NCBI GenBank assembly: GCA_018716295.1
Contig: DVKC01000041.1
Coordinates: forward strand, 1-64,000
Origin: Candidatus Avimuribaculum pullicola
GTDB lineage: Bacteria; Bacteroidota; Bacteroidia; Bacteroidales; Muribaculaceae
Length of the DNA: 64,000 nt
Reading direction: 5' to 3'
Part shown: positions 34,167 through 41,963 of the stretch, piece by piece
Layout: each line of letters starts with the position of its first letter
How positions within the stretch are numbered: the first letter of the stretch is position 1
The notes under the pieces: model-generated
Seen by the model: only the letters and a program-made list of their open reading frames with translations
Database searches by the model: none
What the model was told of the DNA's origin: nothing
Made by a program: the position numbers and the translations under genes

Positions 34167-35834
34167 ATGAAATCAAAAATATATACAGGCATATTGGCTG
34201 CCGCATTGCTTGGCCTTGGCTCATGCAGCGATTACCTCGATATGTCGCCTACCGATGAAGTGTCGGACATCACGGTGTGGAGCAGCGTTTCGGGCGCGGA
34301 ATATGCCGTCAATTACTTTTATGGACTGACCGACTACTTCAGCCCCTATTATGACGATACCGATGGTGGGCAATGCACTGCTGGTATGACCGAAGGCTTG
34401 ACCGACATGATCAAGTATGGTGATACTAATTACAGCAAGTATCACTATATACCCAGCGAGTTCTCCTATGGCGAAGATGCAGTGCTCACTGCCAACTATG
34501 TGGCCGTGTACCTTGGCAACTGGAGCGAGGTGTATAATTACGTGCGCCGTGTCAACGAGGCATTGAGCAACCTGCACAAGTATGCAACTTTCAGCGAGGA
34601 CGACAAGACACGCCTCGAAGCCGAGTTGCGTTTCTTCCGCGGTATGCTTTACTTCGACCTTGTGAAGCGTTACAAGGAAGTCATCATATATGACGAAGAC
34701 CTCAGCCAGATACAACCCAACAAGGCTCTCAGCAGCGAGGCCGATGGCTGGCAATTTGTTTACGACGACCTCACTTTTGCTGGCGAGAACCTCGAAGTGA
34801 GCGCAACATCAAACGGACGTGTGACAAGCGGTGCTGCATACGCGTTGCTGACTCGCGCCATGCTCTATGCCGAGCGTTGGACTGATGCCCGCGATGCTGC
34901 CAAGAAGGTTATCGACATGCAACTTTACGATTTGGCTCCGACATACGCCGAGGCATTCACCTCTAATGGCATAGAAGCTATATGGGAATACAATTATAAT
35001 ACGGCCAATGGTGTTTACCACACTTGGGACAACTTGTATGTACCAGGTGGCGACCAAGTAAACGATGGTAACGCACAGACTGGCGGTCTTGCCAACCCGA
35101 CACAGGAGATGGTAGAATCGTTTGAGCTTGCCACTGGCGGTTTCCCCGACTGGAGCGAATGGCACTCTACTACCGGTACCGAGGCTGTGCCTCCGTATGA
35201 CCAACTCGAACCGCGCTTTGCCGCATCGGTGCTTTACAATGGCTCGACGTGGAAAGGTCGTACTATTGAACCGTTTGTCGGCGGTGTCGATGGATGGTGT
35301 GAATGGTACAACGACCCGACTACCAATGGTCGCACCGTTACCGGTTACTACCTGAAGAAACTTGTCAACGAGAACCATAGCTTCCTCACCGTACAAGATG
35401 GCACGACACCATGGATAGACATGCGCTATGCCGAGTTGTTGCTCAACTATGCCGAGGCTTGCTACCACACCAACGAGCCGTCCGAGGCCAACTGGGCAGT
35501 GGGCAAGGTGCGTGGCCGCGTAGGCTTGCCATATAGCGACAAGAGCGGTGACAACCTGATGGAAGCCATACGCCAGGAGCGCAAGGTGGAATTGATGTGT
35601 GAAGGCTATTATTATTGGGACATGCGCCGCTGGGGCTTGTCGCACACAGCATTCACAGGCATTCGCCGCCACGGCTTGAAAATCGAGAAACAGGCCAATG
35701 GGTCGTTTGTTTACACCTATGTTGAAGTTGACCACAAAGACCTCAACTTCCCGCAGAAGATGTATCAATGCCCGCTACCATCGGGTGAAATCAGTGGCAA
35801 CCAACTTGTTGACCAATATCCCGAATGGCAATAA
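34167..35834 (+). CDS. SusD/RagB family surface glycan-binding lipoprotein
   Basis: A protein of about 555 residues with lipobox LGSC (Cys20) followed by the SusD start CSDYLDMSPTDEVSD. Tetratricopeptide-like helices (NEALSNLHKYATFSEDDKTRLEAELRFFRGMLYFDLVKRYKEV) and the SusD C-terminal region (RQERKVELMCEGYYYWDMRRWG) are clear. It caps the SusC pore and captures glycan fragments. An upstream TTG at 34158 was rejected in favour of the ATG at 34167. The pair SusC-SusD marks this as a polysaccharide utilisation locus. Confidence 0.97.
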   Translation: MKSKIYTGILAAALLGLGSCSDYLDMSPTDEVSDITVWSSVSGAEYAVNYFYGLTDYFSPYYDDTDGGQCTAGMTEGLTDMIKYGDTNYSKYHYIPSEFSYGEDAVLTANYVAVYLGNWSEVYNYVRRVNEALSNLHKYATFSEDDKTRLEAELRFFRGMLYFDLVKRYKEVIIYDEDLSQIQPNKALSSEADGWQFVYDDLTFAGENLEVSATSNGRVTSGAAYALLTRAMLYAERWTDARDAAKKVIDMQLYDLAPTYAEAFTSNGIEAIWEYNYNTANGVYHTWDNLYVPGGDQVNDGNAQTGGLANPTQEMVESFELATGGFPDWSEWHSTTGTEAVPPYDQLEPRFAASVLYNGSTWKGRTIEPFVGGVDGWCEWYNDPTTNGRTVTGYYLKKLVNENHSFLTVQDGTTPWIDMRYAELLLNYAEACYHTNEPSEANWAVGKVRGRVGLPYSDKSGDNLMEAIRQERKVELMCEGYYYWDMRRWGLSHTAFTGIRRHGLKIEKQANGSFVYTYVEVDHKDLNFPQKMYQCPLPSGEISGNQLVDQYPEWQ

Positions 35835-35861
35835 TAACCCCTTAAATTAAGAATTTCGATT

Positions 35862-37559
35862 ATGAAAAAAAGTATATTTCTGTCAATGGGGCTTGCGTTG
35901 CTGCTGGCATCGTGCCAAGACCCCGAATATGTGAGCATTGACACCTCGCGGCAAGGGATAACAAGCCTCACAGCCACATTCACCGATGGGCAGTATGCCG
36001 AGTCGGATGCTGTGGTGTGGAATATCTCGGCCGAGGATTATGCCAAGGATCGCTTTGTGATTCCTGTACCCTGGTTCTTCCCCGAAACGAGCGACAATCC
36101 TACCGAGGATAATATGAAGGCAATGAAGGTGCGTGCCGAGATGAACAACAACTTCGTCTTGACACCGGCACTGGGCACGCTCAACCTCAATGAGGAAAAC
36201 TGGTTCACGTTGACTGGTCCCGACGGCTCGTCGCGCCAGATTTGCATCACTGGCGAACGCACCAAGTCGGCTGCTTGCGACATGATTTCGTTCAGCCTTG
36301 TTTCGCCGGCCGTGACTGGTATTATCAACAACACCAACAACACAATTTCGCTCATCTCGGCCGATGACTTGTCGGCATGCCTTGCCAATTTCCAAGTGTC
36401 GGCTCATGCTACTATTTCGCCCGACCCGAGCACTACCGAGCTTAACTATAATGAGCCGGTGGAACTCACAGTGACGGCTCACAACGGCATAGACAGCCGC
36501 ACCTACACAGTTACCAAGAGTGTTCCTGGCAAGATACCGCAAGGTTTCAATTCCGAGAGCCTTGAATTGCTGTTCAACGTTGACGCTACCAATATCGTGG
36601 GTATTCCATGGTTGGCAACCAATGCACCATCGCTTGGCGCAATTGGCAACAGCCTCGTAGTGTGCATGGGCGATGGCACAACACCGTTCTACCTGAACCG
36701 CATCACTGGCGCACGTGAAGGCGAAATCAACCTTGGCTCGGCTACTGCTGCAAGCATCACCAGCGACGAGGGCGAACACTTGCTCATCTGTAACCATGCC
36801 GAAGGTGGCCAGACGTTTGAAATCTACACCACTTCGTCGGTAACAGAAACTCCGACGCTGCTCACTTCATTCTCCAACAGTTCATCGCTGCCGATGGGTT
36901 ATGAAATGAAGGTTATCGGTAATATCGAAACTAATGCTACTATCATCGTTACCAACGAGGGTGTGAGCGGTGTAACCAATTCTACGGCATTCACCCGCAT
37001 CCAGATTGTCGATGGCGTGGTTCAAGCTCCCGAGGTTGTCGATATTTCGAGCACAGGCTTGTCGTGGGGCCCGTCGCCAGTCAATGGCACTAACGTTGTG
37101 GCTGCATCGACCAATCCTGCCGATGGTTGCTTCTTGTCGTACTACAGCGCCAACCAGCTCAACTACCTTGACGGCTCGAATGCTATAGCAGCAATGCTCG
37201 AAGACCAAAGCGTGGTGAACGGCAATGTTAACCCCAACAACCTTGATACTAAGCAGTTCAACAACTCGCGCTACTTGGCTCTGCTCGTTGTAAGCCACTT
37301 CCCGATGTGGGGTGCCGGCCCGCAACTTTATGTATTTGACATAACCGACATGAGCCAGTTCTCGGGTACATTGACCACTTCGCCATCGTTGGTACTTGCC
37401 AACAGCGCAGTTGAGTGGTATCAGACTGCCACATCTTCGACTGCATCGGGCGACGTGCTTATCGCTCCGACAGCCGACGGTTATAGCATGTATATCTATT
37501 ATTATGATAACAACTGCGGCACTATCGGTGGATATGTAGCCGATTGTATCGCCGAATAA
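35862..37559 (+). CDS. Surface lipoprotein in the SusE/F position, DUF5018-like
   Basis: A 565-residue lipoprotein (lipobox LASC, Cys18). The N-terminal 200 residues form immunoglobulin-like domains with Asn/Ser/Thr-rich strands, including SRTYTVTKSVPG; the C-terminal 350 residues form a propeller-like body (GTNVVAASTNPADGCFLSYYS, FDITDMSQFSG). The region resembles DUF5018 lipoproteins often placed after SusD, where they bind glycan at the cell surface. I am sure of the lipoprotein and its context, less sure of the family name. A long hairpin separates it from the enzyme genes downstream. Confidence 0.75.
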   Translation: MKKSIFLSMGLALLLASCQDPEYVSIDTSRQGITSLTATFTDGQYAESDAVVWNISAEDYAKDRFVIPVPWFFPETSDNPTEDNMKAMKVRAEMNNNFVLTPALGTLNLNEENWFTLTGPDGSSRQICITGERTKSAACDMISFSLVSPAVTGIINNTNNTISLISADDLSACLANFQVSAHATISPDPSTTELNYNEPVELTVTAHNGIDSRTYTVTKSVPGKIPQGFNSESLELLFNVDATNIVGIPWLATNAPSLGAIGNSLVVCMGDGTTPFYLNRITGAREGEINLGSATAASITSDEGEHLLICNHAEGGQTFEIYTTSSVTETPTLLTSFSNSSSLPMGYEMKVIGNIETNATIIVTNEGVSGVTNSTAFTRIQIVDGVVQAPEVVDISSTGLSWGPSPVNGTNVVAASTNPADGCFLSYYSANQLNYLDGSNAIAAMLEDQSVVNGNVNPNNLDTKQFNNSRYLALLVVSHFPMWGAGPQLYVFDITDMSQFSGTLTTSPSLVLANSAVEWYQTATSSTASGDVLIAPTADGYSMYIYYYDNNCGTIGGYVADCIAE

Positions 37560-37581
37560 TGAATAATTAGGTTCTTTGTGC

Positions 37582-37660
37582 AAAAGGTGTGAGGAATGCC
37601 AGTGGTGCATGTCATCATGAACGCAGAGTAATTGCACTATGGCATCTCCTCACTCCTTTT
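37582..37660 (+). terminator. Long imperfect hairpin inside the utilisation operon
   Basis: The arms 37582-37609 and 37633-37660 (starting AAAAGGTGTGAGGA and ending CTCACTCCTTTT) pair over about 27 positions with three mismatches and one or two bulges. The loop is 23 nt. GTATTTATAA follows, not a run of T. It may lower expression of the downstream enzymes, or protect the 3' end of the susCD transcript. Confidence 0.65.
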
Positions 37661-37688
37661 GTATTTATAAAAAATGGATAAGAAAATA

Positions 37689-39089
37689 ATGAAAAGATTG
37701 TTTTATAGCTTGTTAGTGGCTTCAGGGCTGTTGATGGCGTCGTGCAGCGAAGACAAAGATATGCCCGAATGGCCATGGACACCCGAAGAACCCGAAGAAC
37801 CCGATACGACCGTGGTGGTAAATGCCAAGCCACGATATGTGTGGATCGACGCTGCGGCAAACTTTGATGACTATGCCAATAGCCGCGAGAATATTGCCGC
37901 CGACCTGGCTCGTTTGAAGGAAGCAGGGTTTACCGATATAATCGTTGACGTGCGACCATCGGAAGGCGATGTGTTGTTTTCTTCAACGGTTGCCGATCCG
38001 CTGACACGCATCGATGCTTGGATCGACGGCGGGTATGTGTGGCTTGAACGCACTGCCACGTGGGACTATTTGCAGGCATTCATCGACGAGGGGCATGACC
38101 TCGGGTTGAGGGTAAATGCTTCGATTAATACCTTTGTAGGCGGTTATTTGTGCCCCTATGGCTTGGGTTCGGACGGGATGCTTTTCCGCGATGGTAGCAA
38201 GAAGGACTGGGCAACGGTGATTAATGCAGCCGATGGCTTGACCAACACCATGGATTTGCTCGATGATTCATCGGATTATGGGGCAAAGTTCCTTAATCCG
38301 GCCAACGATGATGTGCAAGCCTATATATTGCAGCTGTTGCGCGACCTTGCTGCCTACAACCTTGATGGTATAGTACTTGACCGTTGCCGCTATGACGACT
38401 ATGGATTGATGAGCGACTTCTCCGATGAATCGCGTGCCAAGTTTGAAAGCTACATTGGGCAGACAGTGGAAAATTTCCCTGGCGACATCATGGAGCCTGG
38501 CACAGATGTGCTTCCTGAAGAGCAGCCGAAACTGTTCAAGCAGTGGCTTGAGTTCCGTGCCAAGGTTATACACGACTTCATGGTCGATGCTCGCAATGCC
38601 GTTAAGGCTGTGAACGATACTATCCGCTTCGGTGCTTACGTAGGAGCGTGGTATTCGACCTATTATACATCGGGCGTGAACTGGGCAAGTCCAAAGTATG
38701 ACACTGCCGCACATTATCCGGCATGGGCATCGGCCGACTACCACAATTATGGCTATGCCGATCATCTGGACTTCATGTTCCTCGGGGCTTACGCTTCGAC
38801 TTCGGATATTTACGGTTCGGGCGAATGGACTATGCAGGGCTTCTGCGAGCAAGGTCGCACGTTGCTGCAAGGCGACGTGGAGTTTGCCGGTGGTCCCGAC
38901 ATAGGTAACAGCACTGGCTGGACCGAAGGCGGACAGGCTGCTTTGATACCCGACGCAATCGATGCTTGCATCACTGCCAGTGACGGGTTCTTTGTGTTTG
39001 ACCTTTGTCATATCAAGATGTATGACTACTGGGACGCTTTCAAGGCAGGATTTGAAGAATATCTTAGTTCAATAACCGTACAAGAATAG
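37689..39089 (+). CDS. GHL10-like (glycosyl hydrolase family 10-like) lipoprotein, copy 1
   Basis: A protein of about 466 residues with lipobox MASC (Cys19) and an acidic/Pro-rich linker (PEEPEEPDTT). The TIM-barrel body starts PRYVWIDAAANFDDYANSRE and shows the GHL10/DUF187-type motifs FTDIIVDVRPSEGDVLF, LGLRVNASINTF, NLDGIVLDRCRYDDYG (acidic pair at the end of a strand) and RFGAYVGAWYSTYY. It is clearly paralogous to the gene at 40509. Such proteins are predicted glycosidases with few characterised members. The substrate is unknown; the position in the locus implies the same glycan as SusCD. Confidence 0.82.
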   Translation: MKRLFYSLLVASGLLMASCSEDKDMPEWPWTPEEPEEPDTTVVVNAKPRYVWIDAAANFDDYANSRENIAADLARLKEAGFTDIIVDVRPSEGDVLFSSTVADPLTRIDAWIDGGYVWLERTATWDYLQAFIDEGHDLGLRVNASINTFVGGYLCPYGLGSDGMLFRDGSKKDWATVINAADGLTNTMDLLDDSSDYGAKFLNPANDDVQAYILQLLRDLAAYNLDGIVLDRCRYDDYGLMSDFSDESRAKFESYIGQTVENFPGDIMEPGTDVLPEEQPKLFKQWLEFRAKVIHDFMVDARNAVKAVNDTIRFGAYVGAWYSTYYTSGVNWASPKYDTAAHYPAWASADYHNYGYADHLDFMFLGAYASTSDIYGSGEWTMQGFCEQGRTLLQGDVEFAGGPDIGNSTGWTEGGQAALIPDAIDACITASDGFFVFDLCHIKMYDYWDAFKAGFEEYLSSITVQE

Positions 39090-39096
39090 TAAATCG

Positions 39097-40512
39097 ATGA
39101 AAATGAAGATGTTTGTTGCTGCCGCCGCATTGCTTGCAAGTGCGATGGCATGGGGTGGCAATGCCATTGGCGGACGAGTGACGTGCGATGGACGTGGCAT
39201 TGCCGGTGTGATGGTAACTGATGGCTATGAATGCGTTACCACGGGTAATGATGGCCGTTATAATATGGAACTTGACGGTGATGCACGCTTTGTGTATGTC
39301 ACTGTGCCGAGTGGCTACCTGCCACGGGTCGAGAAGACCGTGCCGCTTTTCTATTATCCAGTAGAGGCAGCTCGCACGCAGTATGATTTTGAATTGCGCC
39401 GTAATCCGGTTGACGACACTCGGCATGTGGCAATGGTGCAAGCCGACGTGCAACTCACATCGCAGGACGACCTTGCCACTTACAAGGGGTTGCTGAAAGA
39501 CGTGGTGGACTATGCCGACTCTTATAAGGGGCGAGATGTGTTTGGCATCGACTTGGGCGACATTGTGGGTGACACCCCATCGCTTTTTGAACCATATATC
39601 GATGTGGCTGCAGCGATGAAGATGCCTGTGTGGCGCGCAATTGGCAACCACGACATGACGTATGGCGGACGGACGTATGAATATTCTTATTCAACATTTG
39701 AAAGTTATTTTGGCCCGATTTATTATTCGTTTAACAAGGGTAAAGCCCACTATATCGTGCTTAACAATAATTTCTATGTTAACCGCGATTACCAGTACAT
39801 AGGCTATATCGACGAGCGCACTTTCCGCTGGATTGAAAAAGATCTTGCACTTGTGCCGTCCGACAACTTGATATTTGTAATCATGCACATTCCAGGCTGC
39901 TTGACAAAGGAATTGAAATGGAACACGTTGATACAGGACGAAACAAGCAATATTGCAGGCCTATGGCAATTGCTCGAAGGTCGCAACGCACATTTGCTCA
40001 CCGGGCATACCCATTTCAACTGGAACGTGTGCTTCAACGAATCGCTCATGGAGCATAACACTGCCGCCGTGTGTGGAATATGGTGGAAAGCACCTGTGTG
40101 CATGGACGGTACACCGCAGGGTTATGGCGTGTATGAGGTGAATGGCACTGACGTTAAGTGGCACTACAAGAGCATGGGCTATGATGCCGATTACCAGTTC
40201 AGGGCTTATCCTGTGGGAGCATCGACCGAGTATCCTGGCGACATAATTGCCAATGTGTGGAACTGGGACGAGTTGTGGAAAGTGGAATGGATTGAAAATG
40301 GCAAGGTGATGGGTGAAATGACACGTTTTGAAGGGTATGACCCGATGGCCAGCGAGATATGTGCCGACAAGGAACGTGTGCAATATGAATGGATAAGCCC
40401 TATCAAGACACCACACATGTTCCGAGCTACGCCGCATGATGCCGCTGCAAAAATCGAGGTGCGCGTCACCGACCGTTTTGGTAATGTATATGTTCAAAAA
40501 ATCGGGAAATGA
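39097..40512 (+). CDS. Calcineurin-like phosphoesterase with N- and C-terminal accessory domains
   Basis: A 471-residue exported protein (signal peptide MKMKMFVAAAALLASAMAWG). The N-terminal 90 residues form a carboxypeptidase-regulatory-like domain (MetallophosN type), followed by the metallophosphoesterase core: MVQADVQL, GIDLGDIVGD, AIGNHDMTY, FVIMHIPG and HLLTGHTHFN. The C-terminal ~150 residues (KVEWIENGKVMGEMTRF, SPIKTPHMFRATP) match the MetallophosC domain. It should hydrolyse phosphoesters in the periplasm. It is flanked by two paralogous GHL10-like genes, with a 4-nt overlap to the next, which points to a phosphate-bearing glycan (inference). Confidence 0.9.
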   Translation: MKMKMFVAAAALLASAMAWGGNAIGGRVTCDGRGIAGVMVTDGYECVTTGNDGRYNMELDGDARFVYVTVPSGYLPRVEKTVPLFYYPVEAARTQYDFELRRNPVDDTRHVAMVQADVQLTSQDDLATYKGLLKDVVDYADSYKGRDVFGIDLGDIVGDTPSLFEPYIDVAAAMKMPVWRAIGNHDMTYGGRTYEYSYSTFESYFGPIYYSFNKGKAHYIVLNNNFYVNRDYQYIGYIDERTFRWIEKDLALVPSDNLIFVIMHIPGCLTKELKWNTLIQDETSNIAGLWQLLEGRNAHLLTGHTHFNWNVCFNESLMEHNTAAVCGIWWKAPVCMDGTPQGYGVYEVNGTDVKWHYKSMGYDADYQFRAYPVGASTEYPGDIIANVWNWDELWKVEWIENGKVMGEMTRFEGYDPMASEICADKERVQYEWISPIKTPHMFRATPHDAAAKIEVRVTDRFGNVYVQKIGK

Positions 40513-41843
40513 AGATGATGAATTTACGAAACATAGCTGCGACCGTGTTGCTTGCTGTGCTGTTGTGCGCCTGTGGGGGCAAGCAGCAAGAAGGTGAGGC
40601 GGCACCAGCCAAGCCGGCATTGATGTGGATTGACGCTACTGCCAATTTTTCACGCTTCCAGAATGCCGACACCATTGATTACTATCTCGAAAAGATAAAA
40701 TCGCTCGGGTTCACACATGCCATAGTGGATGTGCGGCCCATAACTGGCGAGGTGCTGTATGACAGCGAGATTGCGCCACGCTTGGAGCAATGGAATGGCA
40801 CGACACGTGCCGACTTTGACTATCTGGGGCGGTTCATTGAAACTGGGCATAAATTGGGCCTTGAAATACATGCTTCGCTCAATGTGTTTTGTGCAGGGCA
40901 TAATTATTTCGACCGTGGCATAGTCTATGATGAGCACCCCGAATGGGCATCGATGGTCTATGATCCTGAAAAAGGAATTGTGCCTATAACCGAGATGAAA
41001 AAGGATTATGGCGCAATGGTGAACCCTGTCAATGAAGAGTATCAAGACTACATATTGAGTATTCTCGTGGAGCTGGTGAAGAAATATCCGCAACTCGATG
41101 GGATTATGCTCGACCGTGTGCGCTATGATGGTATCCGTGCCGACTTTTCTGACCTGTCGCGCAAGAAGTTTGAGGAATATATCGGTGCCAAAGTCGAGAA
41201 TTTCCCGCAAGACCTCTTGTCGTGGGAAAAAGGCGACGGCGACCGTTATGTGCCTGTGCTGGGCAAATTGTCGAAAAAGTGGATAGAATGGCGCACCAAG
41301 ACGATATATGACTTCATGGCCCGTGCGCGTGAGGTGGTGAAGAGTGCCAATCCTAATGTGTCGTTTGGGACATATACCGGTGCTTGGTATCCGTCGTATT
41401 ACGAGGTGGGTGTTAACTTTGCCAGCAAGACCTACGACCCAAGCCTTGAATATGACTGGGCCACCCCCGAATACAAGAATTATGGCTATGCCGAACTTAT
41501 TGACCTCTATGCCACTGGCAACTACTATACCGACATCACGCTTGAAGAATATGGCCGTAACAACCACATTGTGTGGAACGAAACCGACAGCCGCGGACAG
41601 TCGGGCACGTGGTATTGCATCGAAGGGTCGTGCCAACACTTGCGCACGATAATGGGCAAGAACAAGTTTATGGGAGGACTACTTGTTGACCAGTATTATA
41701 GCAATCCATCGAAGTTGTCGGAGGCTATAGCCACCAATTTGCAGAAGTCTGATGGATTGATGGTGTTTGACATTGTGCACATCATCGACCGCAACTTGTG
41801 GAGCCAGGTTGAGGCTGGCATGAAAGCTGGTGGCGCATTATGA
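40509..41843 (+). CDS. GHL10-like (glycosyl hydrolase family 10-like) lipoprotein, copy 2
   Basis: A 444-residue lipoprotein (lipobox LCAC, Cys22) paralogous to the product of 37689-39089: PALMWIDATANFSRFQNADT, GFTHAIVDVRPITGEVLYDS, LGLEIHASLNVF, LDGIMLDRVRYDGI, SFGTYTGAWYPSYYEVGVNF and the C-terminal SDGLMVFDIVHI are shared in order. ATG 40509 overlaps the stop of the phosphoesterase gene (ATGA), suggesting coupled translation; 40515 and 40518 are alternative starts. It is the last gene of the locus, followed by a terminator. Confidence 0.82.
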   Translation: MKMMNLRNIAATVLLAVLLCACGGKQQEGEAAPAKPALMWIDATANFSRFQNADTIDYYLEKIKSLGFTHAIVDVRPITGEVLYDSEIAPRLEQWNGTTRADFDYLGRFIETGHKLGLEIHASLNVFCAGHNYFDRGIVYDEHPEWASMVYDPEKGIVPITEMKKDYGAMVNPVNEEYQDYILSILVELVKKYPQLDGIMLDRVRYDGIRADFSDLSRKKFEEYIGAKVENFPQDLLSWEKGDGDRYVPVLGKLSKKWIEWRTKTIYDFMARAREVVKSANPNVSFGTYTGAWYPSYYEVGVNFASKTYDPSLEYDWATPEYKNYGYAELIDLYATGNYYTDITLEEYGRNNHIVWNETDSRGQSGTWYCIEGSCQHLRTIMGKNKFMGGLLVDQYYSNPSKLSEAIATNLQKSDGLMVFDIVHIIDRNLWSQVEAGMKAGGAL

Positions 41844-41891
41844 AGATTAGATTATAAGGTACGCTTTAGGTAAAAAATGGTTGTATTAGGA

Positions 41892-41926
41892 AACCCGCAA
41901 GGTCGGTGGTGTCGGCCTTGCGGGTT
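41892..41926. terminator. Strong bidirectional terminator at the end of the utilisation locus
   Basis: AACCCGCAAGG (41892-41902) pairs perfectly with CCTTGCGGGTT (41916-41926), loop 13 nt. It lies between the convergent GHL10-like and PorZ-like genes. The T-run is weak on the plus strand. Confidence 0.75.
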
Positions 41927-41963
41927 GATTGTGTTTGGTGGGCAATTATGGCACCTTAAGTCG

